Origin: Paradevosia shaoguanensis
Lineage (GTDB): Bacteria > Pseudomonadota > Alphaproteobacteria > Rhizobiales > Devosiaceae
Direction: 5' to 3'
Assembly (NCBI RefSeq): GCF_016801025.1
Contig: NZ_CP068983.1
Location: 744,001 to 808,000, forward strand
Length of the DNA: 64,000 bases
In this document: positions 34,773 through 44,235 of the stretch, in pieces
Layout of the letters: each line of letters opens with the position of its first letter
Position numbering within the stretch: position 1 is the first letter of the stretch
Program-made: the position numbers and the translations under genes
Notes under the pieces: model-generated
What the model was told of the DNA's origin: nothing
Databases searched by the model: none
The model's input: the letters and a program-made list of their open reading frames with translations, nothing else

Positions 34773-36893
34773 CTATTCCACGAAGACCCGCACCAGATCC
34801 GATCTTCCCTTCGCATCCACGACAGACAGCGTCACGTAGCCGGGGCCGTCGGGCTTCCAGTTGTTCTGGCGGGCGAAAGCGGTGCGGGCGAAGGGGGCGC
34901 CGTTGGCGAAGAAGGTGAAGGGCGGCACGCCGTTGCGGACCTTGACCGTGAGTGGGCGGCCATCGCCATTGGCGAGGCCCAGGTCGACATCAACGCCGTC
35001 GCCGGGGAATGCGATCTGGGGTGGGGCGTCGCGGGCGACCATGCTGTCATTGGGGTGACGGAAGCGCTTGAGAGGCTCGGGCAGGTCGGTGTTGGAAGCG
35101 ACGATGACGCCCGGCGGCGCGGGGCGGAACGGAGCGGTCTGGGCGCTGAGACGATCGAAGCTTTCGAAGAGGATCGGGGCGGCAGCGGTGATGCCGGCAA
35201 GGCCGGGGACCGGAGCGCCATCGGGGCGACCGACCCAGACGCCGATGACGGTCTTGCCGTCGTAGCCGACCGCCCAGGCATCGCGATAGCCATAGGAAGT
35301 GCCGGTCTTGTAGGCGATGCGACCGGGGGAGCCGTTGAGCGGCGGAGGCACGTCGCGCAGGATGTTGGTGACGTACCATGCCGCAGACGGATCGAGGACC
35401 GGCGCGGGATCGGTGTCGGCGGGGGTATCGAGGCTGACGCCATCGTGGAGACGGACCGGGGTGCCGCCACGGGCGATCGAGGCATAAATCGAGACGAGAT
35501 CACGGAGCGTGACCCCGACGCCGCCAAGACCCACCGCAAGGCCGGGGGCAGTGTCATCGGGCAGGACGGGATTGGCGTAGGCGCGGCGCAGGCGCGCCAC
35601 GAGGCGCGCGGTGCCGACAGCATCGAGCACGACGACGGCAGGCACGTTGAGGGATTCCGTCAGCGCCTGCCGGATGGTGACTGTGCCGCGGCTGAAGCCA
35701 TCGAAGTTGACCGGCACGTAGCGATTGAACGCGGTAGGACGATCTTCGATGAGGCTTTCGGGATGGGCGAGGCCAAGCTCGAAGGCGAGGCCATAGATCA
35801 TGGGCTTGAGGGTCGAACCGGGTGAACGCAGAGCCTGCGTCATGTCGACGAAGCCGTTGCTCTGCTCGGAGAGGAAGCCGGCGGAACCGACCGAAGCCAG
35901 GATATCGCCCGTGGCCTGGTCGGCGACGACGATCGCGACAGAGACCTTGGGGCCGAGACGAGTGGCGCGGGTGGCGCCGAGTTTTTCGAGCGCGCCCTGG
36001 AGGCGCCGGTCGACGGTCAGCGAGATTTCGCGCGCATTGGGCCGCGCCTTGACGGCCTTTTCGGCCATGTGGGCGGCGAGCATGGGGAACTCGCGACGTG
36101 CGGTGGGGATAGGCTCTTTCCTGGCAGCTTCTGCCTCTTCGGCAGCGATGACGCCCTGCCCTACCAGCCTGTCGAGCACCATGTTGCGACCGGCTTCGGC
36201 GGCCTTGGGGTCGCGGTCGGGGCGACGCGCTTCGGGCGATTGCGGCAACGCAACGAGGAGTGCGGCCTCGGCCGTGGTGAGGCGGGTGGGCTCCTTGCCG
36301 AAATAGGCAAGGCTGGCCGCCCGGATACCCTCGATATTGCCACCATAGGGGGCGAGCGAGAGGTAGAGCGTGAGTATCTGTTCCTTGCTCAGCTCGCGCT
36401 CGAGCATATCGGCATGGATGATCTGCCGGACCTTGGCGCCCATGCTGCGCGTGCGCTCCGCCTCGATGAGGCGGGCCACCTGCATGGTGAGGGTCGAGCC
36501 ACCCGAAACGATGCGACCGCCGGCGCCGACGAACTGGCCGGCAGCGCGAACCATCGAGTTCCAGTCGATGCCGTGATGCTCCTCAAAGCGCTGGTCCTCA
36601 TAGGCGATGAGCATGTCGATGAAGTGCCGGTCGACCTCATCGACGGTCACCGGCAAACGCCAGCGGCCGTCGGTGGTGAAGGCACGCAACAACTGGCCGT
36701 CGCGGTCGACGACCGAGGTCGAAACCGGCAGCGTCTCGATATCGGGTGTGGGCGGCAGGTTGGCGGCGATCTCGCCGATCGCCTGCCACGCGTAGAGGCC
36801 CCCGGCCAGGCCGAGGGCGGCCACAGCCAGCGCACCGCCGGCCAGCCATCGCCGCCAGCGCGGCGACGGCCGGGGTTTCTGCGGCCCGATCAC
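34773..36893 (-). CDS. pbpC: penicillin-binding protein 1C
   Basis: This 706-aa bifunctional peptidoglycan synthase is anchored by one helix (residues 18-36). The glycosyltransferase-51 motifs are E99-DQRFEEHHG and GGSTLTMQ at 131-138. The transpeptidase has S360-TLK363, S414-LN416 and K529-TG531, so the active site is complete. A C-terminal domain of the PBP1C type follows (about 615-706). Its start overlaps the stop of the alpha-2-macroglobulin gene by four bases (ATGA), so the two are translationally coupled. This pair is conserved in many Gram-negatives. Confidence 0.93.
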   Translation of the reverse strand: MIGPQKPRPSPRWRRWLAGGALAVAALGLAGGLYAWQAIGEIAANLPPTPDIETLPVSTSVVDRDGQLLRAFTTDGRWRLPVTVDEVDRHFIDMLIAYEDQRFEEHHGIDWNSMVRAAGQFVGAGGRIVSGGSTLTMQVARLIEAERTRSMGAKVRQIIHADMLERELSKEQILTLYLSLAPYGGNIEGIRAASLAYFGKEPTRLTTAEAALLVALPQSPEARRPDRDPKAAEAGRNMVLDRLVGQGVIAAEEAEAARKEPIPTARREFPMLAAHMAEKAVKARPNAREISLTVDRRLQGALEKLGATRATRLGPKVSVAIVVADQATGDILASVGSAGFLSEQSNGFVDMTQALRSPGSTLKPMIYGLAFELGLAHPESLIEDRPTAFNRYVPVNFDGFSRGTVTIRQALTESLNVPAVVVLDAVGTARLVARLRRAYANPVLPDDTAPGLAVGLGGVGVTLRDLVSIYASIARGGTPVRLHDGVSLDTPADTDPAPVLDPSAAWYVTNILRDVPPPLNGSPGRIAYKTGTSYGYRDAWAVGYDGKTVIGVWVGRPDGAPVPGLAGITAAAPILFESFDRLSAQTAPFRPAPPGVIVASNTDLPEPLKRFRHPNDSMVARDAPPQIAFPGDGVDVDLGLANGDGRPLTVKVRNGVPPFTFFANGAPFARTAFARQNNWKPDGPGYVTLSVVDAKGRSDLVRVFVE

Positions 36894-39800
36894 GGCCCGG
36901 CCGCAGTCACCTCGATGGTGCCCGCATCCGTGTTGGCACGAAGCTCGGGCCGGTACATGTCTTCAACCGTGGCGCCGGGCATGACGAAAGTGCCCGGGGA
37001 GACGGCACGGACCATGTAGGCGGTCGTGAAGTCCGGGTTGGACGAGTAATAGCGGAAGGCGGCGACGAACTGGTCAGTCCGCGCTTCGGTATGGACCGGA
37101 GAGTCCACGCTGAGCCAGGAGAGATCGCCCACACCGGCGCCCGAAAGCAGGTCCGGATTTTCGATCTCGAAGCCGGCCGGGAGCGGATCGGCGACCATGT
37201 ACTGGCCGGAGCCCAGCGTATCGGCGTGCATCGAGAGGACGACTACGAAGCGATCGTTCTGGCGCACGTCGGAGAGATCGGCCTCGGTACCATCGGGCAG
37301 GTAATAGGTGCGCTCGATGGTGAAGCCTTCACTGGTTGCCGGGGGCGGTTCGACCGGGATGCCGACGACGGACACCTTTGCCTCGGTGGGCTGGTTGCCG
37401 TTGTTGACGATCTCGACCGTGGCGCCGTCGAAGTGCTCCTGCTCGAAGCGGCGGTAGACAGCGCCCTTGAGCTCTTCGCCGTCGACGGTGACCGAGCCAT
37501 TGCCCGTTTCCTTGGCCAGGCTGGCGGCGGCCATCAGTGTCCAGGTGTCCTCCTGCGTCGAGGTCCACCGGGCGGCGTCGCGCAGATCGGAGAGCTGCGA
37601 AGTGAGCGCGGCGATATCGACGCTGGCCGGCTTGAACTCGGCAGCGAGGGCGAGGATGGCGGCAGTGTCGCGCAGGCGGCTGCCGTAGTCGCTGCGGTAG
37701 CGCGAACGATCTTCCTTGCCCTTGAGGCCTTCGATGGCGGCGGCAAAGGCCTTGTCGGCGCGGGTGCGGTCGCCATAGAGGGCGAGCGCGGCGCCGATCT
37801 GGGCCTTGGCCAAGGGCGAGCCGAAGGCATCCAGCCGCGCTTCCATATAGTAGCGCAGGTCGCCCATCGCGGCGCGGCCGGCACGAGCCAGGTCGTAGAG
37901 GGCATAGGCCAGGTCTTCGCCACCGCTGGTGAAGTCGCTGGCATAGGAGACCTGGTTGGAGAGGCTATCGAGCGCCATGGTCATGGCTTCCGCCGGGATG
38001 TCGTAGCCCTTGGCCTTGGCCCGCAGCAGGAAGTCGGTGACATAGGCATCCAGCCACAGGTCGCTGGAGCTGTAGGCATCCCAGAGACCGAAGCCGCCAT
38101 TGGACGTCTGCTTGGAGAGCAGATCGCGAATGGCGTCGCGGATACGCTGCTCGAGCGCGTCGTCGGTGCCCAGGCCGATGGCCGTGGCGACGTCGTTGAG
38201 ATAGAGCAGCGGGAGGGCACGGCTCGAAACCTGCTCGGCGCAACCATAGGGGTAGCGATCGAGGTCGAGCAGCAGGCTCGGCACATCGAGCCGCGCGATC
38301 GGGCCGACCGCGAGGGTCAGCGTCGAGGTATGCGGCAGCATGCCGGCGAAGCGGGAGGCATCGAGCGTGATGGTCTGGCCCGGGCCGATGGGCAGCAGCT
38401 CGCTGGTCGTGGTCGGCGCACTGGTGGCGCGGACACCGAGCTTGAGCTCCTTGATCTGGGAATCCCCGTTCGGCATGGTCACCAGCAGACGCAGGTCGTT
38501 GTCGCCCAACGCGGTGCCCACGAGCCCGAGATTGAGCGCCTTGCGCTCGCCCACGGCGAGATCGAAGGTCGTCTCGGCGGCATCGGTGCTCAGGCCGTTG
38601 CCCGGGACGAGCTCGACCTTGTAGGAGCCGGCCTCGCCCGAGACGTTGTTGATCTCGACGAGGAGACGCGACTGGTCTCCGACGCGCAGCAGCCGCGGCG
38701 GGCTGAGCGTCACCACCACCGGATCACGTACGATGACATCCTTGGAGGCATGGCCGACGGCATTGTCGGACCAGGCCATGGCCATGAGCCGGACGGTGCC
38801 GTTGAAATCGGGCATGTCGAAGGTAACTTCGGCAGTGCCGTCGGCCCCGACCTCGACGATGCCCGAATGCATGGCGACGAGGACGGACGTGGCCGGCGGG
38901 GTGCCGAGGCGCGAGGAGGCACCGTCACCGCCCGAGCGCACGGCGCCGGGCAGCCCCTGGGTCGGATCGATCAGTTGGCCATAGAGATCACGGATTTCCA
39001 TGCCGAGCTGACGCTGGCCGAAATACCAGCCATCAGGATCGGGAACCTTGAAGTTGGTGAGGTTGAGAATGCCCAGGTCCACCGCCATCAGGGCGACATA
39101 GGCCTTCTGGCCGGCGGCGACATTGCCCAGCTTCACCTTGGCAGTGAAGGGCTGGCGCGGACGCGGCTCGGCGGGAGCTTCGATGCTCGTATCGAGCTTC
39201 ATGTCACCGGGCTCGACATCGGCAAAGGCAAGGCCGATGGCGCGGGCGGGCATGCGCTTTTCGGCAGCATTGGACGGCCGATAGAGCATGACCGTGACAT
39301 AGGCGCCCGGGCCCCAGTTCTCGGTGACCGGCAGGTCGATCGAGGTGCCGCCTTCGGGCACGTCGATGGCCTTGATGTCGATGACACGGTCATCGACCAC
39401 CATGACGACGGCGGTGCCGGCAAACTGCGGATCGAGCCGCAGGGTGGCGGTGTCGCCGACGCGGTAGGCTGGTTTATCGAGCGCGACCTTGAGGGTATCA
39501 GGCGTATCCGAGCCGGCCTGGGCGTAATAATAGCCGGCATAGAACGAATAGGACGAGGATGTGCCCTCAGCGTTCACCTCGAGCAGGTAGCGACCGTAGT
39601 CGACCTGCTCGGCGATGGAAGCGGCGCCGTCAGCGGGTGTATCGAGCGTGCCATCGGCAACCTTGCGGTTGACCGTCACGGCCTCCCACTTCCAGGTGCC
39701 GTTGTCGCGATACCATTGGTAATTGGTTTCGACGCGCGAAAGAGTCCAGGTAAGCCCCTGTGCGGCAACGGCCTTGCTCTCGGGCGAAACCGTGACGATG

Positions 39801-42397
39801 TCGAAGGCAGCCTGGCTGTCCTCGGCCAACTCGTCGCCCTCGCCGAACTTGGGCCGGATGCCGATGCGATCACCCTCGGCCATGACCGGACGGGTGAGAT
39901 TGCGCTCGACGGTACGGCCATTGCTGTCGACGAGACGCAGGATGACCTGCGCTTCGAGCGGACGCGTGGTCTGCTGGATTTCGGGCAGCGAGACTTCGGC
40001 GGTAGCGTTGCCGGATTCATCGGTAGTGCCGACGACGCCCATGGGCTCGCGGTTGGTCTCGAACGTATCGTCCTCGCGCCCGAAGCTGTAGCCGTTGAAA
40101 CCGGCCAGCGACGTCGTGGGACGCAGGACCACGTCGGCCTCGATGTTGAGGTCGGGCGCGGTGGCGCCGTAGAGATACTTGGCGGTGACCGAGATGGGCG
40201 TCGGATCGGAAAGGCTCATCGGGCCGGGAGGAGCGCTGACTTCGAAGGCCAGGCGTTCGGGCTCGAAATCCTCGACGAGGAAATTGACGCTGGTCAGCGC
40301 GCCGGCCTTGGGATCGGCATAGAGGCGGATGGTCCAGGAGCCGCGCATGGCTTCCTTGACCATGGGCAGTTCGGCGTAATAGCCGCCGGCCCCCTTGTCA
40401 TTGAGCACGGTGCGCGAGCCGACGACGCCATCGGGGCGCTCAAGCTCCATGGTGAGCGGCAGGCCGGTCACGGCCTTGGCATGGGTATCGCGCAGGATGC
40501 CGGTGAGGAACACGGTCTCGCCGGGGCGATAGACGCCGCGCTCGGTAGTGGCGAAAAGATCGAGCGGGCCGGGAGTCGGACGCCCTTCCACACCGCGATC
40601 GGTGAGATCGAAAGCCGGCTTGTTGACGTCGAGGAAAGCGTAGTCGCCTGCATCGGTTTCAGCCACGAGGAGCTGGGGCGCACGACCACCGGTGCCGCGG
40701 GAGAGCCCGGGCGCGAAATCGATGCGGCCATCGGCGGCTGACGTCGTTTCGCCCAGGATTTCGTTGTTGACCGCTACAAGGCGGACCTTGGCACCGGCCA
40801 CGGGCTGGGCCGTGGTGAGCGAGCGGACGAAGGCGTGGATGCCGTCTTCACCCGAGACGGTCGCAAGGCCAAGATCGGTGACGATGAACCATTGCGTGGC
40901 CACGCTCGACCAATAATCCTGGTTGTCGTCGCCCGCGACCTTGGCGGTGACGACATAGGCGCCCGGCTCCATGGTGGTGAGCACATCGGACACGGGAATG
41001 GCCGTCGTGGTCATGACGTTGGGCGAGCCTTCGGCCAGATCCACCTGCCCTTCCCAGGTCTTCTCGCCGGTCGAATTGGCGATATCCTCGGCCGAAGAGG
41101 TCGAGAGGGTGCCCTGGAAGACGCCGTTGCGCACGGCAGTGGCGATCGATCGGTCGCCGATGCGATAGATGGCGACATCGGCCGTCTTGGCGTTGACCGA
41201 GGTGATCGGCAGGCCGCCGCCGAGACCGGCGGGCAGCACATAGGCATTGTTGGCGAAGCCGACGAAGGGCGAGCGATCGGGCACATACATGCTCAGCTCG
41301 ACATCCTTGCGCAGCGTCTCGCCGTCGGCGGACGGCAGGCCGGCGCGCAACTTCACCTTGTAGCTCTGGCCGTGCTCGACGCCTTCGATACAGATCTGGC
41401 TCTGCTGGGTTTCGACGGCAACCTTGGGCGCGCCTTCGACCACGACATAGCCGGAGAGATCGGTATTGGGCAGCGTATCGGAGAAGACCGCACAGATCTG
41501 GGGCGTGGCGGATTCGGAATCCACCTGATTGGAGACGACGCGGAAGCCATGCTGGGCGATGACCGCATCGAGCTGCTCCTGCACGGTGGAGCTATCCACC
41601 AGCGCGATGCTGCCGCGATAAGTGGCCATGGCCTCCTTCCACATGCTGCGGAATTCGAGGCCGCGGCCGAGTACGGCAAGCGCTTCGGCGCGTTCGGGCA
41701 CGTCGTCGGTCAAGAGGAACGCGTTGAGCGCGGCATAGACGGCGTTCGTGCCGGAATCATAGACGGAGGCGCCGGAATCATAGACGGAGGCGCCGGAATC
41801 CTGGGCAAGGCGGGCATCGGCCTGGGCGATCGCGGAATTGGCAAGCTTGAGCCAGACGGACGGGTCTTTGGCGGCAATGCTGAGGGCCTGCCGGTAGTAG
41901 ACGGCGGCGCCTTCCGGATTGGAGCGATCCAGGGCCTCATCGCCCAGCACGACGAGATCGGCATAGCCGGTGTCGGCGGGAGCCGGATCGCTGTTGGGGA
42001 GCTGCTCGGCAAAATACTTGGCCGAGCTCACGAGGTCGGAAGCCGGGAACGGGATTTCGGCAAGGCGGGTGGCGGCGATCACATCGGCCGAAGGCGAGAG
42101 ATCGATGCGGCCGGAATTGGCGCCCGCAAAGGCGTGCTCCTCGCCGATGCCACTCTTGAGGAAGCACCACTTGGCCTTGGTGTTGAAGGTAAAGGCGCTA
42201 CAGGCGCGATCATCGACGCAGGCCTGCTGGCAGCTCTTTTCCGAGGTGTCCTTGATCACCGAATAGTCAAAGCCCGGCAGGTCCGTTCCGGGCAACCGCG
42301 TGATGGAGCGGTCGGCGGCATTGGCCGCGGAAATACCCATAACCAGGCCAAGCGCCATACATAGCGCCCAAGCAGACCGAACGACGTGCCGCATCAC
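36890..42397 (-). CDS. bacterial alpha-2-macroglobulin
   Basis: This 1835-aa periplasmic protease trap has a signal peptide ending near SAANA (residue 27). It has no lipobox cysteine at the cleavage site, unlike E. coli YfhM. A PAN-like cysteine-rich segment (about 35-95) follows, then a helical TPR-like stretch, MG domains and the thioester motif C1386-A-E-Q1389 within YPYGCAEQ. Such proteins trap attacking proteases and guard the cell wall, working with PBP1C, which is coupled downstream. The N-terminal region holds a short tandem repeat (YDSGASV twice). Confidence 0.92.
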   Translation of the reverse strand: MMRHVVRSAWALCMALGLVMGISAANAADRSITRLPGTDLPGFDYSVIKDTSEKSCQQACVDDRACSAFTFNTKAKWCFLKSGIGEEHAFAGANSGRIDLSPSADVIAATRLAEIPFPASDLVSSAKYFAEQLPNSDPAPADTGYADLVVLGDEALDRSNPEGAAVYYRQALSIAAKDPSVWLKLANSAIAQADARLAQDSGASVYDSGASVYDSGTNAVYAALNAFLLTDDVPERAEALAVLGRGLEFRSMWKEAMATYRGSIALVDSSTVQEQLDAVIAQHGFRVVSNQVDSESATPQICAVFSDTLPNTDLSGYVVVEGAPKVAVETQQSQICIEGVEHGQSYKVKLRAGLPSADGETLRKDVELSMYVPDRSPFVGFANNAYVLPAGLGGGLPITSVNAKTADVAIYRIGDRSIATAVRNGVFQGTLSTSSAEDIANSTGEKTWEGQVDLAEGSPNVMTTTAIPVSDVLTTMEPGAYVVTAKVAGDDNQDYWSSVATQWFIVTDLGLATVSGEDGIHAFVRSLTTAQPVAGAKVRLVAVNNEILGETTSAADGRIDFAPGLSRGTGGRAPQLLVAETDAGDYAFLDVNKPAFDLTDRGVEGRPTPGPLDLFATTERGVYRPGETVFLTGILRDTHAKAVTGLPLTMELERPDGVVGSRTVLNDKGAGGYYAELPMVKEAMRGSWTIRLYADPKAGALTSVNFLVEDFEPERLAFEVSAPPGPMSLSDPTPISVTAKYLYGATAPDLNIEADVVLRPTTSLAGFNGYSFGREDDTFETNREPMGVVGTTDESGNATAEVSLPEIQQTTRPLEAQVILRLVDSNGRTVERNLTRPVMAEGDRIGIRPKFGEGDELAEDSQAAFDIVTVSPESKAVAAQGLTWTLSRVETNYQWYRDNGTWKWEAVTVNRKVADGTLDTPADGAASIAEQVDYGRYLLEVNAEGTSSSYSFYAGYYYAQAGSDTPDTLKVALDKPAYRVGDTATLRLDPQFAGTAVVMVVDDRVIDIKAIDVPEGGTSIDLPVTENWGPGAYVTVMLYRPSNAAEKRMPARAIGLAFADVEPGDMKLDTSIEAPAEPRPRQPFTAKVKLGNVAAGQKAYVALMAVDLGILNLTNFKVPDPDGWYFGQRQLGMEIRDLYGQLIDPTQGLPGAVRSGGDGASSRLGTPPATSVLVAMHSGIVEVGADGTAEVTFDMPDFNGTVRLMAMAWSDNAVGHASKDVIVRDPVVVTLSPPRLLRVGDQSRLLVEINNVSGEAGSYKVELVPGNGLSTDAAETTFDLAVGERKALNLGLVGTALGDNDLRLLVTMPNGDSQIKELKLGVRATSAPTTTSELLPIGPGQTITLDASRFAGMLPHTSTLTLAVGPIARLDVPSLLLDLDRYPYGCAEQVSSRALPLLYLNDVATAIGLGTDDALEQRIRDAIRDLLSKQTSNGGFGLWDAYSSSDLWLDAYVTDFLLRAKAKGYDIPAEAMTMALDSLSNQVSYASDFTSGGEDLAYALYDLARAGRAAMGDLRYYMEARLDAFGSPLAKAQIGAALALYGDRTRADKAFAAAIEGLKGKEDRSRYRSDYGSRLRDTAAILALAAEFKPASVDIAALTSQLSDLRDAARWTSTQEDTWTLMAAASLAKETGNGSVTVDGEELKGAVYRRFEQEHFDGATVEIVNNGNQPTEAKVSVVGIPVEPPPATSEGFTIERTYYLPDGTEADLSDVRQNDRFVVVLSMHADTLGSGQYMVADPLPAGFEIENPDLLSGAGVGDLSWLSVDSPVHTEARTDQFVAAFRYYSSNPDFTTAYMVRAVSPGTFVMPGATVEDMYRPELRANTDAGTIEVTAAGP
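41751..41802. repeat. 21-bp tandem repeat inside the alpha-2-macroglobulin gene
   Basis: The 21-bp unit starting CCGGAATCATAGACGG is present twice in perfect tandem with a partial third copy. It encodes a repeated YDSGASV heptapeptide. The reading frame is kept by any change in copy number, so this is a potential length-variable site. Confidence 0.8.
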
Positions 42398-42478
42398 ATA
42401 CCCTCAAGTACTTGCCCCACAACCATCTTATGGGGTTGGAATGTCATGGTAAAGTCAGGATAGGGCTCATCCACCGCT

Positions 42479-43168
42479 TCAAGCGGGGATGGCCGTCATG
42501 ACCGTGAAATGTACCTGGCGGCGGCGCCGGAAACCGATTCGCTCATAGAGCATCCTGGCAGCGTCGTTCTCGCCCTTGACGTGAAGGAACGGCACGCTGC
42601 CTTCGGCGAGGATGCGCGCGGCAGCGGCAACAACCAGCGCCTTGGCAAGGCCTTGCCCGCGATATTGCGGCCAGGTGCAGACAGCGCTGATCTCGATCAG
42701 GCCATCCAGATGCATGCGCTCGCCGGCCATGGCCATCAGCATACCGTCAGGGGCGCGAACGCCGCGAAAGCGCCCCATACGTCGCGTGCCAGCGACGAAG
42801 GGGCCGGGTTCAGTGGCCGCGGCAAGAGCCAGCATTTCGGCCGCGTCAGCCTCGCCCAGATCGAGCAGCGGCATCGTGGTTTCGAGTTCGAGGGCGGGGC
42901 AGATCATCTGGTCGATGAAACGGGCGCGCTTGACCGCCCAGCCGTGCGGTGGCTCGCAGCCCTCGGGCGAGACGAGGCCGATGGTTTCGTCAGGCGCGAC
43001 AAGGGCGCGGAGATCGGCAAACGCTTGTGGGCCGGTGTCGGAGAGACCGACAAGCGGGGAGATGTCGGCTGAGTAGCGCGCGGCGGAGCCGTTGCGGATT
43101 GCCATGTCGCTGTGGCCCATGCGCAGGGAATTCCACACCGGATTATCCAGGAGTTCGAAATCGACCAT
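42479..43168 (-). CDS. GNAT family N-acetyltransferase
   Basis: This 229-aa protein starts at ATG 43168 with GGAGG seven bases before. The C-terminal half has the GNAT acetyl-CoA loop (PQYRGQGLAKALV) and the usual ENDAARMLYERIGFRRRR stretch. The N-terminal half is a second, degenerate GNAT-like lobe, as in FR47-type proteins. The substrate is unknown. Confidence 0.82.
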   Translation of the reverse strand: MVDFELLDNPVWNSLRMGHSDMAIRNGSAARYSADISPLVGLSDTGPQAFADLRALVAPDETIGLVSPEGCEPPHGWAVKRARFIDQMICPALELETTMPLLDLGEADAAEMLALAAATEPGPFVAGTRRMGRFRGVRAPDGMLMAMAGERMHLDGLIEISAVCTWPQYRGQGLAKALVVAAAARILAEGSVPFLHVKGENDAARMLYERIGFRRRRQVHFTVMTAIPA

Positions 43169-43206
43169 CGGCTGCCTCCGCATTCGGAACGTGCGCGAGA
43201 CCTATA

Positions 43207-44235
43207 CTATCTGGCCGCGAGCGCACCCTCCATTTTTCGAGGCTTCCCAAGACGGGTGCGGATGGCGGCAAGCACCGGACGCTCGATGAGGAGATGAACG
43301 GTGACGCCGGCAAACGCGGTGAGAAGGAATGCCAGCAGGACGGCGAGTGGCGGCACGAGCGAAAGGTTTTCGAGAACGCGTCCGAGGGGACCGAGCACGA
43401 AGCCATGAGTCAGGTAGATGCTGAAGGAGGCCTGACCGAGGGGCAGAATGACGCGAGCCGCAGGACCGGTCAGACGAGGAAAATGGACCGCCGTGAGAAC
43501 GAGAAGCGGAGCGATGGCAAGACTTAGACAGGTGGCGGGTGGGATGCCAGACAACAGCAGGCAGAGAGAAAACACGGGGCACAAGAACAGGATCGTACGT
43601 CCCCTGCCCTTCTCGACCAGCACGTGGCTAAGCATGCCTATCGGAAATAGTGCGAGCAGAGGACTGATGAAGAAGTCGGCGATCGCTATGCCGGAGAGGA
43701 ACGCCGTGGCGCCGGTTGTCAGGAAGATCGCGCAGATACCGGCCAGTCGGAGCGCCGATGGCAGAAGGAGCGCCGCGGCGAAGGCGAGATAGAAATACAT
43801 CTCGACATCGAGCGTCCAGCCAACGCCAAGGACGGGGCGCAATTGTCCGGCTGCGTCGAAGTGCGGAACAAAGAGCAGGCTTTGCAGCAGCGCCTCGGGT
43901 GATGGAGGGCGTCCGTCGGTGGCGAGGCGCAGGACGTATGCAAGCGTGACCAGCCAGTAGAGCGGCGCGATGCGGGTGAGGCGACGCAGAAGGAAGCGGC
44001 CAGCGGCTCGGGTCCCACCCTGCCCGGAGCCTGCTGTCAGTGACATCACATAGCCGCTGAGAGCGAAGAAGATGGCAACACCGACCGAACCCAGCTGATA
44101 GGCGAGCGACGCCAGCGCCTCGGGGAGCTGACCATTGTCGATCAGCATCAGCAGCGTGTGATCGAAGACAACGAGGAAGGCGGCCACGGCGCGCAAGGCT
44201 TCGAGGCCATCGATGCGCGCGCTTGGCTCAGGCAT
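43207..44235 (-). CDS. acyltransferase 3 family (OafA-like) membrane protein
   Basis: This 342-aa protein has about ten membrane helices. The N-terminus holds the family signature: LEALRAVAAFLVVFDHTLL with catalytic-type His, then SVGVAIFFALSGYVM. It probably acetylates a surface polysaccharide, acting in the inner membrane. ATG 44235 overlaps the end of the upstream glycosyltransferase gene by eight bases; the long frame further upstream is spurious. Confidence 0.85.
   Translation of the reverse strand: MPEPSARIDGLEALRAVAAFLVVFDHTLLMLIDNGQLPEALASLAYQLGSVGVAIFFALSGYVMSLTAGSGQGGTRAAGRFLLRRLTRIAPLYWLVTLAYVLRLATDGRPPSPEALLQSLLFVPHFDAAGQLRPVLGVGWTLDVEMYFYLAFAAALLLPSALRLAGICAIFLTTGATAFLSGIAIADFFISPLLALFPIGMLSHVLVEKGRGRTILFLCPVFSLCLLLSGIPPATCLSLAIAPLLVLTAVHFPRLTGPAARVILPLGQASFSIYLTHGFVLGPLGRVLENLSLVPPLAVLLAFLLTAFAGVTVHLLIERPVLAAIRTRLGKPRKMEGALAAR

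Noticed and set aside
36746-40741. A 1331-aa plus-strand frame
   Set aside because: It is antisense to pbpC and the alpha-2-macroglobulin gene, which carry clear domain motifs; the plus frame has none.
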